Shown here in pieces: positions 10,806 through 21,842 of a stretch of 64,000 nt of DNA. Both the position numbers and the translations under genes were made by a program. Position 1 is the stretch's first letter, and the number at the start of each line of letters is the position of its first letter. The DNA lies in assembly GCA_949825025.1 (NCBI GenBank), contig OX463778.1, positions 12,486,171 through 12,550,170 on the forward strand, read 5' to 3'. The notes beneath the pieces are model-generated. The model made no database searches and had not been told where the DNA came from. It was given only the letters and a program-made list of their open reading frames with translations. The DNA is from Siphlonurus alternatus. Its lineage: Eukaryota > Arthropoda > Insecta > Ephemeroptera > Siphlonuridae.

Positions 10806-11050
10806 GTTATGCATCGATCTGATCTCTCCGTATCTCCATCGCAATCGCTTGTATAATAAGGGCCAGGTTTACTATATCGCGTTAATATTCCTATCTCTCA
10901 TGCACGCTTCGGTTCACTAATAGTATGGACTACGCTTTGTTAGCCAAAACAATTAAAAGAATATGTTGCATATTATACAAACAAAAATAGTATAACTATA
11001 ATATTATTCAACAAACCATTAACAAGTGCACTTATTAAAAAAACATAAAC
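10806..11050 (+). repeat. Dispersed repeat L, copy 1
   Basis: About 240 bases are shared in direct orientation with 13288-13530: GCATCGATCT, CTCCGTATCTCCA, AATCGCTTGTA, CATGCACGCTT, ATGGACTACGCTTTGTTA and CCAAAACAATTAAA in the same order. Noncoding, origin unknown. Confidence 0.7.
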
Positions 11051-11101
11051 AAAAGAACTTTTTAAAAAAAATCCGTATTCCATTTCCAGTAAGACTCGAT
11101 T

Positions 11102-11255
11102 TTGGATGCGATTCACGAAGCAGTTAGCCAAAAAGATTGTAACCACGTTTAGCTTAACTACGTTTAAATCTCTTTTACGTGTTAAACCACCTAAAAACGT
11201 GGTTAAACTAAACGTGGTTACAAACCTGGCTAACTGCTTCGTGGATCGCGACCAA
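11102..11255. mobile_element. Family E foldback MITE, copy 1
   Basis: The arms read GCGATTCACGAAGCAGTTAG at the left and its complement near the right end. Inside, CACGTTTAGCTTAAC-type motifs repeat in both orientations. The element can fold over nearly its whole length. Close relatives lie at 24737 and 40199. Confidence 0.85.
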
Positions 11256-11377
11256 TATTGTTTCATAATTAAATTTTACTGAAAAGAATGGGGAATTCTC
11301 CTACATTTATTTTAATTTTTTTTTTTTCAGATGCTCTATGCCTTGAAACTTGAAACTAAATAATGTCCCAAAACAAA

Positions 11378-11770
11378 AAAAGTTTCAATTTTCAAAATTG
11401 GAGACAAGGGAATTTTTAAAAAATCTTCCTTCTTTTGAATTTAGCGCCAAAACGTGACGTAGAAACTGCCTAGCAGGCGAAATTTTCCTGCAATAAATTT
11501 ATATTTTCGATTATCACTCTTAAAGTAAACTGATATTAGAGACATAACTATTGATACTAGTGTAGAAAAGCCCACTGATTTCGATCGTGTTAATAAAATT
11601 TATAGCCAATCACTACTTGACGCTCAAACTATAATATCAGGCAGTTGTTGTGTGTTGACAAGGGAGTTTCTACATCACAATTTTCAGTTTTGCGCGCGGG
11701 TTGCATACTTTGCCCCTATTCTAATAATCCCTTCAGAGTCCCCAAATTTTAGTTAAAAAAGTTGAAACTT
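11378..11770. mobile_element. Probable diverged foldback element
   Basis: Left-arm blocks AAGTTTCAA, GACAAGGGAATT, AAAACGTGACGTAGAAACT pair in order with the reverse complement of the right arm (AAGTTTCAAC, GGGATTATT, GTGATGTAGAAACTCCC). The match is patchy, and termini and target duplication are not clear. Confidence 0.35.
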
Positions 11771-13043
11771 AAGTCAAACTTGTTGTTAATAATATCATAA
11801 TATAGTAGTTAAATTAAAATTTGAGTTGTAAGAGAATTCCTCATTTCCTTTATTGAAATATTTCAGCAGATTTTGAAATTTAGTGGACACTTTACACAAG
11901 ACAGACTGTAGCGGTCCAGCTGATTGTTTTGTGTAACGAGGTGACAGGAATGCGATTACATTATTACAGCCTCGGGTTTGTCAGAAATAACATTAGACCT
12001 TCTAAGTACCTGCTTAAATGAAGTTATAGTTTCGTATTATAAAAATATGAAAAATTGTTGGATATATTATATTTATAATTAAACCTGTGATGTCAACAAC
12101 AACACTATATAGTGCTGTAACATCTGGGGTCATATTTCACCCAGGTCGTGGCAGAAAAAGCACTGTAATATGCATGCTGAAACACGTTCACTCTCTACAG
12201 AGTTTTTTATGTGACATATTTCTAACAACTTGCATTTATTATTTAGATTGTTTTTTTTTTCTTTGTAGAATGAAGTTTATTTTAAGAAAAATATTTAAAA
12301 TTATGTCTTCTCTATATATTATTTCTTATAACATTTTTTTATACTAAAAATAAAAATGTAATTTAAAATTTAATGTTGATAAAAAAAACATGTTAAATAA
12401 TAACTCATAATAAACAAAATATTCACAAAGGTAACATATATCAAAGTATACTAGCTAGTATTTTGGAGCTCTATATGTATTATGTTAGTGAAAAAGACTA
12501 CTACTAGTAGTAATAAATTTTGTGTGTTAAAATAACAACAAAAAAGCCTAGGGGTGAAAATGGTGTGGATTTAAAACAGTTTTAAAATAATAATATTCTC
12601 ATTTACCTATGGGCTAATATCTAAATATGATGCTTTTTTGTTTTTTATTAACTTTAAAAAAAAAAGCCCTTAAGGCTAGGCGGTAAAAATTTAAAGATAA
12701 CGTATCATATACAAAATTCTATCTCAGTCGTTGAAATTTCTTTTTTTTTTCAACCCCTTGTTTTTTTTTCTCCTTCTTTTATTAAATTCCTCGTAGAAGT
12801 CAGAAGAGATATTCAAGCGTCAACAGAAGCCTCACACTCATCCTATCAGCTGATATTATCCATGTTAAACCCAAGATTGACTTTATTTTGCTATGTTTGA
12901 TTCCAGTTATGGGATTTTAAAAAAAAAAAAGAAAAAAAGTTTCTTTTTGAATAGAATAGTGAAGTAGGGAAACCAAACAAAAAAAAATAAAGGTTTTTTA
13001 AAAGAAATTTCTGAAGAACGTGAGTAGAGAAAAGAAGAAAATT
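11771..13043. other. AT-rich stretch, nothing recognised
   Basis: An 86-codon plus-strand frame (12087-12347) begins MMSTTTLY. Its second half is translated from plain AT-rich sequence (Ile/Phe/Tyr-rich), so I do not call it a gene. No shared repeat seen. Confidence 0.5.
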
Positions 13044-13157
<114 letters not shown>

Positions 13158-13287
13158 GACTCTTTTATTGCTTCGGGTATTTCGAAAGGATTTCTTGCTA
13201 AATTCTGTTCCAACTCCACTTGGGTGCATTCACCCGTGAAACGTGAAGCGGAGGGGTGCGATTTCCTCCCCCTACTATATAGGGGTG

Positions 13288-13530
13288 GATCTGCATCGAT
13301 CTCTCTGTATCTCCACCGAAATCGCTTGTAAGGGCCCGGGCAACTATCTCGCATTAATCTCCCTATCCCCAAACCTCTTATGCACGCTTTGGTGTCAGTT
13401 ATAACATGGACTATGCTTTGTTAACCAAAACAATTAAACAAAATAATATATTGTTTATACAAAAAAAATTGTGTAACTATAATACAGTGTTATTACACAA
13501 AACCAAAAACACCATGCTCATAACTTCATA
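13288..13530 (+). repeat. Dispersed repeat L, copy 2
   Basis: Direct-orientation match to 10806-11050 over about 240 bases with scattered substitutions and small indels. Both copies start near CTGCATCGATCT or a variant of it. Confidence 0.7.
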
Positions 13531-13539
13531 ACTTACAAA

Positions 13540-13800
13540 AAAAAAATCACGTCTTCAAATCATCCCCTACACGTCTAAAGCTAATCTTTTTACCTCTAAA
13601 ACAAATCTTCTTAATTTCCTATTCGCTCAAAGTGAGGATGAAATAGAGATAATAATATATTTCTAACATTTTATGCTCAAAAACAGGAAGAAATACTTGA
13701 TCTAGTCTTTTTTTTCTCTAAAATAGTGCAAAATATGAGTGAATTAGACGAGGAGAGAGCTTAATAGCGAATAAAAAATATTTCTACTCGGGTATTTATA
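13540..13800 (-). mobile_element. Family F repeat, copy 2 (inverted)
   Basis: The reverse complement contains CTCGTCTAATTCACTC, TTTTGCACTATTTT, ATTTCATCCTCACTTTGAGC and GACGTGTAGGGGATG, matching the copies at 8428, 49552 and 57990. Its reverse complement starts CCCGAGTAGAAAT, resembling the start of the copy at 49552. Confidence 0.7.
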
Positions 13801-14388
13801 TTGGAGTTTTATTTTATGATGTTTGTAACTTCATAATAGATAAAATAAATCTAGATGTATGAAATAGTTCTCTTTTTGTTACAATATATGAAAGCAAAAT
13901 TTTATAATATGAATGCTGTAGATGTTTTATTTTATATAAAAAAAATTATGTAAGTATAGTTATAAAAATAAGTTATAATAATGGTAGGTTAAGGAGTAAG
14001 AAAATAATACATTTTACCCGGGGCTAATTTGCATGAAACATTGTATGCCAAGTAGTCTAAAAGTATACCACTTAAGTAGGAGGTCAGTTGGTAATTGCGG
14101 TAGCTCTCGGTGGAACAACGGTGTCTAAAAAAGTTGTAGAAATGTGAAACTGGAGAACAACAATGCCTGTCGTGTCCGGTGTCGTGGAACAATAAACTAA
14201 AAATATACTAGAGAAAGTTTGTAAAACGTCCCATTGTTGGCAAAAAAATCTTCTTAATTCAAGGTTTAATGGCACCATCTTTAGAAAACGGTATACATTG
14301 TTCCCATTTTTTCAGTGTATTATTATAAAAAAATAACGATTGTTGAGAAAATAAAAATGGAAAAATAGATTCAAGTTTTTATAAATTG
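13801..14388. other. Unassigned stretch with two overlapping minus-strand frames
   Basis: Two minus-strand frames of 64 and 67 codons overlap at 13989-14278. The sequence there is less AT-rich than its flanks. Neither has a motif, signal peptide or splice context I recognise. They could be an old transposon fragment. Confidence 0.35.
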
Positions 14389-14566
14389 ATATTCTACCTT
14401 ACACCATCTTATAACATAGTTTCTTAAAAGTAAATTTCATACTCTTGTGAAAAAGCTAGAACCACTGGGTGACTCGAACTCAGATCTTTTGGGTTTGATT
14501 TATACTCTTGAAATTTACTTTTAAAAGTGCATGTTATAAGGTGGTGTAAACCAGAGTAAAATATTA
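14389..14566. mobile_element. Foldback element R with a tRNA B-box-like loop
   Basis: Arms of about 60 bases: ATTCTACCTTACACCATCTT, ATAACATAG and AAAAGTAAATTTCA on the left pair with TTATAAGGTGGTGTAAA and TTGAAATTTACTTTT on the right. On the minus strand the loop (about 14486-14466) reads GATCTGAGTTCGAGTCACCC, close to the pol III B-box/T-loop consensus GGTTCGANNCC. No matching A box is evident. Confidence 0.6.
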
Positions 14567-15479
14567 TCCATATTCTATTGCCATCCTTTCTCCTGTTTAC
14601 CTCTACCCTTATTTAGTCAAACAGCAGCTAAAAAACAATAAAAAGTTAATGACTAAAAAACTTGCATGATGCTATTATTTTTTTCTTATTTGATCAGGCT
14701 ATATAGTAGTTAACTTATCGTTTATCTTTAGGTGTAAAAATATTTTAGATTTTGCCATGGGAACTAATTAACACTGCCATCAATGGTGTCATTATAATTG
14801 TAAATACATTCAAAACTCATGTTTTTACTATAATTTTGTTTTATCATAATTTTATTGCAACTAAAATTGAAAATTTAATGGAGTCGTTACTATTAATGTT
14901 TAATTCTCAATTAGACGTAGCCTCATAATTGTTCAATTTAAAATGTTGGTATAGAAGATGAATTAATATTAACGATGATAAGTGAGCAAAATTTAAACAA
15001 ATTGTTTTTCTTATTCTTATATAACGGACATTATATATAGTCTTATGATTACTACAATATTGGTAAGAGCTTTGAGATGACTCTTTCTAATGTATAGATA
15101 ACTACAATTACAGATCATTTTGAGGTTATTGATCTAATTTTTTTTTTTAAGAAATGTCAAACTGGTCAGACTGACTAATTACTGACACTGTGATAAATGG
15201 TTGTCCAATCAAAAGTTAAGAGTTCTACTCATTCCTTCTAAGGCTAGGTTAAAAAATGTACAAAAAGGTTTGTAATTAGATCTGTTACTGCTTGGAATAA
15301 ACTTCCATGTTACTGTAAAGAATTTGTTCGGAACAAAGTTTCTCAAAATCTGTAAAACAATTCTTAGTAAAAATTCTTAAGATTAATTAATTTTAGAGTA
15401 ATACAAGCTTTTGCTGTAAATTGGTATAGTTTATATAGTACGTATAGCCACTTTTAGTAAGTGCCTTTGTTGCTATGCT
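14567..15479. other. AT-rich stretch, nothing recognised
   Basis: No gene or shared repeat seen. Confidence 0.5.
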
Positions 15480-15609
15480 ATTGTACACTCGTTACCTTGG
15501 AAAATTTCCCACTTGCAGCCTTGTTAATCATCATGCCCTGTTTTTATTCATACGAGGCATGGTGATTAACAAGGCTGCAAAGGGAAATTTTCCGAGGCGA
15601 CAACTGTAC
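15480..15609. mobile_element. Family H foldback MITE, copy 1
   Basis: A near-perfect hairpin. The left arm has TGGAAAATTTCCCACTTGCA, GCCTTGTTAATCATCATGCC; the right arm has GGCATGGTGATTAACAAGGC, TGCAAAGGGAAATTTTCCGA. The outer ends are GTACACTCGT and ACAACTGTAC. About 130 bases, noncoding. Confidence 0.85.
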
Positions 15610-16302
15610 CCACACACAAGTCAGTGCCATTTTTATTATACTGCATGGTATTGCTATCAAATAAATAAAATAAATTTTATTTGGATCAACTCTATAACCA
15701 ATTTTATCAAATATTTATAAGTATAGCATCTTCACGCATGCAGTAACTTATAAAGCTTACTTTTATAGTGGACATGATTGCCTTATATGATTACTATAAT
15801 AGTGTAGAGACGACCCTTACTAATGTAAAGACAACTCTAACCTTTTCACCCACAATATACAGTTGTTATATACTTGACAAAAATAACAAAGAAGCAAAAA
15901 CAATAACGTGAACAGAATTTCAAATATCTTTCTATATCTCTTAATATATTGTAAAAATCTTTTTATATTATATTTATACTGTCTTGTTTTTATTTTACAA
16001 TATTTATACGTATTTTTTTATGACATTATATTTTTTCTTCAATAGTCCACATAATAATTTACAACATCCTAAAAGTATATATATTATACATGGTAGGCAT
16101 TATATACATAGAATATGAACAAGTTTTAAAAAGAGCTTTAGGCTTTCTTATAGAAAACTTTCAATATCAAAAAACCAATCTCTATTGTTTGAAAGCGTAG
16201 AACACACTGCTTTAACGGAGAGATAGAATAAGGAGGAGGTGGAGGTACAGAAGAAGAACTCTCATATATAGCCGAGTGGCGTCTCTTGCATCAGCAATAC
16301 CC
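15610..16302. other. AT-rich stretch, nothing recognised
   Basis: No gene or shared repeat seen. Confidence 0.5.
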
Positions 16303-16304
16303 TG

Positions 16305-16372
<68 letters not shown>

Positions 16373-16445
16373 ATAAGGATGGGAAGAAGAGAGAGAGAGA
16401 GAGAAAGACGAATTTAGAGATAGAGAGAGAGACTGAGAGAAAGAA
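16303..16445. repeat. Compound (GA)n microsatellite
   Basis: A long GA run to about 16369, then a GA-rich imperfect tract (16389-16445). It abuts the CpG-richer block at 16446. Confidence 0.9.
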
Positions 16446-16640
16446 GATCGATCCTTCCTCGGCATAACATCATTTTGTAACGGCCGTTGGAGGGTCGTTT
16501 CTCCAACACAACACGGTGCACGGTCACCACCACGACCTAAACAAACACGGCTCTTATCTCGCCCTGAGATAATGTTCACCACAGTGCGTTAATGTGGCTG
16601 GCGTCTCCAGCCTGTTTGAAGTTCGATCTTTCACTTTCAA
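16446..16640. other. CpG-richer unique block
   Basis: Balanced composition, unlike the flanks. It includes a short hairpin (GGCTGG ... CCAGCC) at about 16599-16615. A minus-strand frame starts at 16582 (MVNIISGRDK). No splice or promoter arrangement is strong enough to call. Possibly promoter-associated, since a long GA tract adjoins it. Confidence 0.25.
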
Positions 16641-17379
16641 TAAGAACAAAAAGAATTCACGAATAAAATGTATAAATTATTAATATTTACATAGTATTTG
16701 ATATTAAACTCTTTTTTATATAAAATAATTACATTTTTAATATTACGTTTTTGAAATAATGAACACAAAAGATATATTTGTTTATTAAATATTTTATTCT
16801 ATAATAATATTAAAATAGTTGAATACTGAATTCAAAATTAAATTGTAATTTATTTTTGAGTTGAAACTTCCACATGAATGAATCACAAGCAAATTAATAC
16901 TTATATTTTTTGTTATTATTTTTTTTAATGAATGACAAAAGGGGTAGCAAACAACAAATGATGGATATGAAAAACAAGGAAAACTTTCCATCAATATATG
17001 ATTGCCATTTCCCCCCCACCGCACCTTTTGATGGTTTGTAATTATCTTGTGATTAAAATTTCACTTATTTTACAAACCAGTAAAACCAAATTTAACTGAT
17101 TTAATCAAGTTGCAATTCTGTCAGATTTCAAATCAATCTAATTGAAGAGGATGATAATAATTTATTTGTGCGCTAAAATTTGTTCTTCTCCCTTGAAAAG
17201 TCTACAATACATGTAACCTCTCATAGCTTTGTCTTGCTATGTTTAAAACTTTCCTGAAGTTTTTATTGTGCCTATGACCCTCTGAAATTCAATGTCCATT
17301 TAAATCGACTTTGGGGAGACCTTCAAAGGACAAAGTATAATAGAGAAACTATCATCAAGTTTCACTCTCTGTCTCTCCT
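16641..17379. other. AT-rich stretch, nothing recognised
   Basis: A 76-codon minus-strand frame (16794-17024) reflects AT-rich composition only. No shared repeat seen. Confidence 0.5.
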
Positions 17380-17383
17380 TATC

Positions 17384-17530
17384 TGTCCCTCTGTCCCTCT
17401 GTCCGAGCTCTGTCACAGCTCTGTCCCTCTGTCCCTCTGTCCCTCTGTCCCTCTGTCCCTCTGTCCCTCTGTCCCTCTGTCCCTCTGTCCCTCTGTCCCT
17501 CTGTCCCTCTGTCCCTCTGTCCCTCTGTCC
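17384..17530. repeat. 8-bp minisatellite (CTGTCCCT)n
   Basis: Two units, a short degenerate interruption (17403-17420), then about 14 near-perfect units to 17530. The minus-strand translation gives a repeating Gly-Thr-Glu-Gly-Gln-Arg-Asp-Arg frame, which is an artefact of the repeat. Confidence 0.95.
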
Positions 17531-17560
17531 TCCAGCACTCTCTCTTCTGGTCTACAGTAG

Positions 17561-17693
17561 CCATCACATTTAAAAGCCTCATGGTCGTGTTTGTAACAGT
17601 CTCAGTCATTGCTAGCCGGTTTGTAACGAAGGACATCATTGGCCGAGCCGAATGACTCCCGAGCGCTTCCGACCATGAGGCTTTTAAATATGA

Positions 17694-17696
<3 letters not shown>
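17561..17696. mobile_element. Foldback element Z between two tandem repeats
   Basis: 27-base arms: CATTTAAAAGCCTCATGGTC (within 17561-17587) and the complement GACCATGAGGCTTTTAAAT (within 17670-17696). The outer edges are CCATCA and TGACGG. The right arm runs straight into (CT)n at 17697. Confidence 0.65.

Positions 17697-17760
<64 letters not shown>
17697..17760. repeat. (CT)n microsatellite
   Basis: Uninterrupted CT run directly joined to the right arm of foldback Z. Confidence 0.95.
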
Positions 17761-17761
<1 letters not shown>

Positions 17762-18460
17762 TTGTCTCCATTTCACTGTTCATATATTTACTATAAAACG
17801 ATACATGGAATAGATATGTCATTATATTATGTCCAATTTTGGTAAATAATGCAGTATTGAGAGAACATGTTTGCACATTAGAAAACACGAGCCGCCACAT
17901 CAACACCAATTATTTTGTGTAATGAATCCAACTGTTAACTTCATTACTGACATTTCTGTGTTGACAGGAAGGGAGTTTTTTAAAACAGGGAACACATAGC
18001 AGACTGATTAAATCTCTAATGATATTAACGACGAGTATATTCCTTGTATAACATCATGATGAAATAATTTAAAATACTAACAATAAAAGAATAAAATCAA
18101 TGATAATTACATACGAATTTAACAAAACAATATAAAAACTTTTTAAAACTAATTAAATTCAACAATACTTTAAATATAATTTGTAAAAATGTCAATTTTA
18201 GTTAAAACAAAAAAAAACATGTCAACGTATATACTGTATATATATACCCAAAAAAAAAAAAAGGTGAAAATTTTGTCATGACAGTTTTATACAATGCAGT
18301 AGTACAAAGCAGCCTGCTAGTTCTCACTGACAATATAGTATAGTGATGTGGCAGTAACTGTAATCACATTTGTCTTTTATGTACTGGAGAGAGAGAGAAG
18401 TTAGGTGGCTGCTATGGTCTCATTAAATTTGTCTCTTGTGGCACCATCGTTGTCGCTCCG

Positions 18461-18463
<3 letters not shown>
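17761..18463. other. AT-rich stretch, nothing recognised
   Basis: No gene or shared repeat seen. A poly-A run lies at about 18250-18262. Confidence 0.5.
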
Positions 18464-18537
<74 letters not shown>

Positions 18538-18579
18538 GTCTCTCTCTCTCTCTGTCTCTCTCTCCCTCTCTCTCTCCCT

Positions 18580-18650
<71 letters not shown>

Positions 18651-18682
18651 CCTTTCTCTCCCTCTAGCTCTCTCTCCCTCTA
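18464..18682. repeat. Compound CT-rich microsatellite
   Basis: (CT)n to about 18534, then CT runs broken by CTGT, CCCT and CCCTCCCT interruptions to about 18682. The Ser-Leu and Glu-Arg frames of 90-125 codons across it are artefacts. Confidence 0.95.
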
Positions 18683-18950
18683 TATATCCAGCCCGCACAC
18701 AGCACCCTTTATATCTTGATTACGATTCTGCTGCTTGCAAAGGTTGGTACCACAGAACAGATATCGGCACCGTACCCGCGCTTTGTTGCAAATCAGACGC
18801 GGCACACCGTTAGGGGAGGGTGGGAGGGTTGCGGAATGCGCGGGGTTGGAGAGGGAGCATCATAAAGCTGCCACGATCAGACCCACGTTCTGATATATTG
18901 CTCTCGACTCGCATGAACCTCAGCACAGATATTCACTATTATATTCCATA
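18683..18950. other. GC/CpG-rich unique block
   Basis: The most GC-rich non-repetitive segment nearby, with TATATATCC (about 18679) and TTTATATC (about 18707) upstream of it. Could be promoter-proximal sequence on the plus strand. No frame, donor or initiator arrangement is convincing. Confidence 0.2.
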
Positions 18951-19512
18951 CAGCGAAGCAACTCAACCCAAAACCATCTCTTTTCATATTAGAAAATATA
19001 TATATATAAATATATCATATAACGTCTCATACGTGATGCTTTTCATATAACTTGAAATCAAAGTTGGATCTCTTTATGGTAAATAAAAAAATATAATATA
19101 TTCAATGAAGATATGTAATTAATTTTGTAATGAAAATTCTTATACAGTGAAAGATTTAAAAAAAAAAATGTTTTGAATAGAACTTAATTATGTACATGTA
19201 AATTATTTCCAATGTATGATTTAGAAGAAATAAAACATTGTGAAATATAATACATAATCTATTATTAAATTTGGTATGAGATGTATTCATTATCAAATGA
19301 ATCAAGTTATTAAATTAGCTCCAAATTTCATCTTAAAAACCGTTAACATGTATGTACGTGTTTCAGGGGAATTTCAAAAATCTTGTAAGAACAAATGCAT
19401 TTATTACAGAGGGTTCTTATAAAATGTGTACTCCATTATATTTCATTTTTTTACGTGGTAGCTTAAAATGTCATTGAACCAACTAAAAATAATGGAGTAT
19501 AGACATCAATTT
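18951..19512. other. AT-rich stretch, nothing recognised
   Basis: No gene or shared repeat seen. Confidence 0.5.
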
Positions 19513-19797
19513 TTTTATTGCAGAAATGGATAGAGCGTGCAAAGTTATGCTACCCTGATTTTTTTTTAGATTTTTTAGAGCCCGCGGGAAATATTTTTAA
19601 AAAATTATTGAATGTCCTTTTTGTGACGTCACGCGGTGGCAAGTCCTATCTTTTTCTTAAGGAACGACGTCTCTTGACGTTACAAAAAGAACTTTCAATA
19701 ATTTTTTAAAAATACTTCCAGGGCTCTAAAAAATCCGAAAAAAATCAAAGTAGCATAACTTTGCACCTTCTATCCATTTCTGCAATAAAAAAAAATG
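19513..19797. mobile_element. Family Q foldback MITE, copy 1
   Basis: Arms of about 100 bases: TTATTGCAGAAATGGATAGA, CAAAGTTATGCTACCCTGAT, TTTTTTAGAGCCC and AAAAAATTATTGAA pair with TTCAATAATTTTTT, GGGCTCTAAAAAATCC, AGTAGCATAACTTTGCACC and CATTTCTGCAATAA. The central part carries TGACGTCA (19624-19631). This is the clearest member of the family. Confidence 0.85.
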
Positions 19798-20039
19798 AGG
19801 TCGATACTCCATTCCAGTAGTTTTAAAAGCAGCTTATGACCATTTTTGATAAACGTAATCCTTAATCAGTAATACTTTAAGATAACTTAAATAACTATTT
19901 CATAACTTATAACCTTAATGGAAATGGAAAAAAAAACTTTTGAAACTAGCGAACATTCTACTTGTAAACTCGAAGCTAAGGACAAAAAAATACGAGTTCT
20001 TACATGTTATTTTCTGATGTCAGATGGACTCGTTTTCAT

Positions 20040-20163
20040 GTACACTCGTCACCTTCGAAAATTCCCACTTACAGCCTTGTTAATCACCATGCCCTGTGTT
20101 ATTCTTACGGGGCATGGTGATTAACAAGGCTGCAAAGGGAAATTTTCCGAGGCGAAAACTCTA
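20040..20163. mobile_element. Family H foldback MITE, copy 2
   Basis: The shortest, most symmetric H copy. ACAGCCTTGTTAATCACCAT and its complement ATGGTGATTAACAAGGCTGC flank a loop of about 20 bases. The ends TACACTCGTCACCTTCGAAA and TTTTCCGAGGCGAAAACT match copies 1 and 4. Confidence 0.85.
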
Positions 20164-20221
20164 CCACCGAGGATAACATAAAGTGCAATTGCACGCTGAA
20201 ATGGGGATGTACTACGGGAGT

Positions 20222-20306
20222 CAGCAAAGCAGCTTATGAATGTAATCTGCATACCGTGTACATGCTTGTTTGCATTGTACAACCGGATTACATAAGCCCT
20301 CCGCAT
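20222..20306. repeat. Small foldback
   Basis: AGCTTATGAATGTAATCTGC and TGTACATGC pair with GCATTGTAC and GGATTACATAAGCCC around a short loop. No related copy seen in the window. Confidence 0.5.
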
Positions 20307-20535
20307 GAGAGCGTGATGGTCCTGTCAATTTTATATTTACACACTAAAAATATAGCCAGATGCAGCCCTTTTTTACATTATAAGATCAAAATATGATTTT
20401 TAATACTAAATTTTACATTCAGGTATTATAATTACATTCAAGTTGCAGTCAATAGTAAATAAACGTATTTTTTTCTTAATAGTTTATAATTATAGTTTAT
20501 GATTGCGGATATTAATAGAGGAGTGCAAATTTATC

Positions 20536-20800
20536 ATGCTATAATAATATATGATTTTTTCAAGATTTTTTACAGTCCAAAAACTAATGTTTAAAAAATT
20601 ATTGATAGTACAGATTCACAGAAAGTGACGCCTCTCTTAACAAAAGGATGGAACCTAAAAGGGGCGTGGGTTTAAACCCAACCTCGGCAAAACTTTTTAG
20701 CAATATTTTCTGGGCTCTAAAATATCTGAAAAAAACTAGATTGAGATAACTCTGCACCCTCTATCCATTAATCCGTTTCTAAAATAAAATTTTGAAGACA
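20536..20800 (-). mobile_element. Family Q MITE, copy 2 (inverted)
   Basis: Compared with copies at 39311 and 61724 it is inverted: ACGCCTCTCTTAAC, GGAACCTAAAAGGGGCGTGG and CCTCGGCAAAACTTTTTAGC are complements of their central blocks. The loop contains GGGTTTAAACCC (about 20668-20680), aligned with the B-box-like sequence of the others. The right arm is GGGCTCTAAAATATCTG ... CTCTATCCATT. Confidence 0.75.
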
Positions 20801-20819
20801 ATATTCTAATATTGACAAA

Positions 20820-20857
20820 AAGAGAGAGAGAGAGAGAGAGACAGAGAGAGAGAGAGA
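20820..20857. repeat. (GA)n microsatellite
   Basis: GA run with one ACA interruption. Confidence 0.95.
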
Positions 20858-21750
20858 AGTTTACAATTTCTTTTTAATATGGATAAAAAACGAGCATCTT
20901 TTTTTTTACTTTTCTTCTAACTATTATCCTTATTTTACTATACATTCTTCAAGTAACAAATAATACAACACAATGTAATTTAATAAACTTGTGTATTTCT
21001 TGCAGTAGCATTATTAGTTTAACTTTGGGGTTTCTTGCGCAACTACATTACTCTGGCCAGTGAGTGGCTATAATAATTACCGAAGCATAACGTTAGTCCC
21101 CGTAGACCGTAGACAGAGCGAACCGTGCTGTTGAAAACGCCCCAGGATGTGAACTTACCTCAGTTTCTCGAGGTGATGTGAGACGACGAGCAGGAATTTA
21201 ATTACGTCACTGCACCTCATTACTCGTATAATGTGATTAACTCCCTCCCACCACACCACCTCCCTTAGGCATGGTATTGGGTCTACACCGCTGATACAAT
21301 GACGGGGATTAGTACACAGTAGGGGAGCAAACTTAGTATGGTGGGTTGGGTATAATTGTTTGTGTTCAGAACGTAGTTTGTATTAAGATAATTCTAAAGT
21401 TATATGGAATTATATATCTATAAGTATATATTATAGGGACATCATAGTATTGTAATCTACGTATATAATTCTTGTTTTAAAAAATATCAATTGTCAGAAC
21501 CGCAGTGACAACATAAAATATCAACAATAATATTCTGCCATCTACTGCTATAAAGAGATTTTACTAAAATTTATAATTCTACATAAAATTAATATACTTA
21601 TTTTAATTGTTTGGTATTTTCATAATCCTTTGTTTTATATTTTGATTGTAATTTCATTAACTATATATACATGTCATGATTATGTTTAATACAGATTGTT
21701 GACAATATATTACAATGTTAATCTTGTGAACCGTCATTAATGAATCCGTA
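20858..21750. other. Mixed stretch with a GC-richer segment at 21020-21310
   Basis: The GC-richer segment is unique in the window and contains the candidate donor listed at 21159. The rest is AT-rich with nothing recognised. Confidence 0.4.
21159..21220 (-). CDS. Possible first coding exon (very tentative)
   Basis: On the minus strand an ATG at 21220 opens a frame MRCSDVIKFLLVVSHHLEKL (20 codons) that runs into a consensus donor, CTGAG followed by GTAAGT (21158-21153). The start context is weak and no second exon is identified. It may be a chance donor in a GC-richer island. No function can be assigned. Confidence 0.12.
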
Positions 21751-21842
21751 TTAATCGTAGAATTTCCAAGTTTTTTTTTCCTATGCTTTACCAGGGGAAG
21801 AAAGAGGTATCGAAATGACCCGCTATTTAAATAACACGTTAA

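Noticed and set aside
14084..14278. Overlapping 64- and 67-codon minus-strand frames as a gene
   Set aside because: Two overlapping frames of equal quality with no motif. Neither has splice or promoter support.
17379..17909. 176-codon minus-strand frame with Gly-Thr-Glu-Gly-Gln-Arg-Asp-Arg repeats
   Set aside because: It is the translation of the 8-bp minisatellite plus a GA tract and foldback Z. There is no independent coding evidence.
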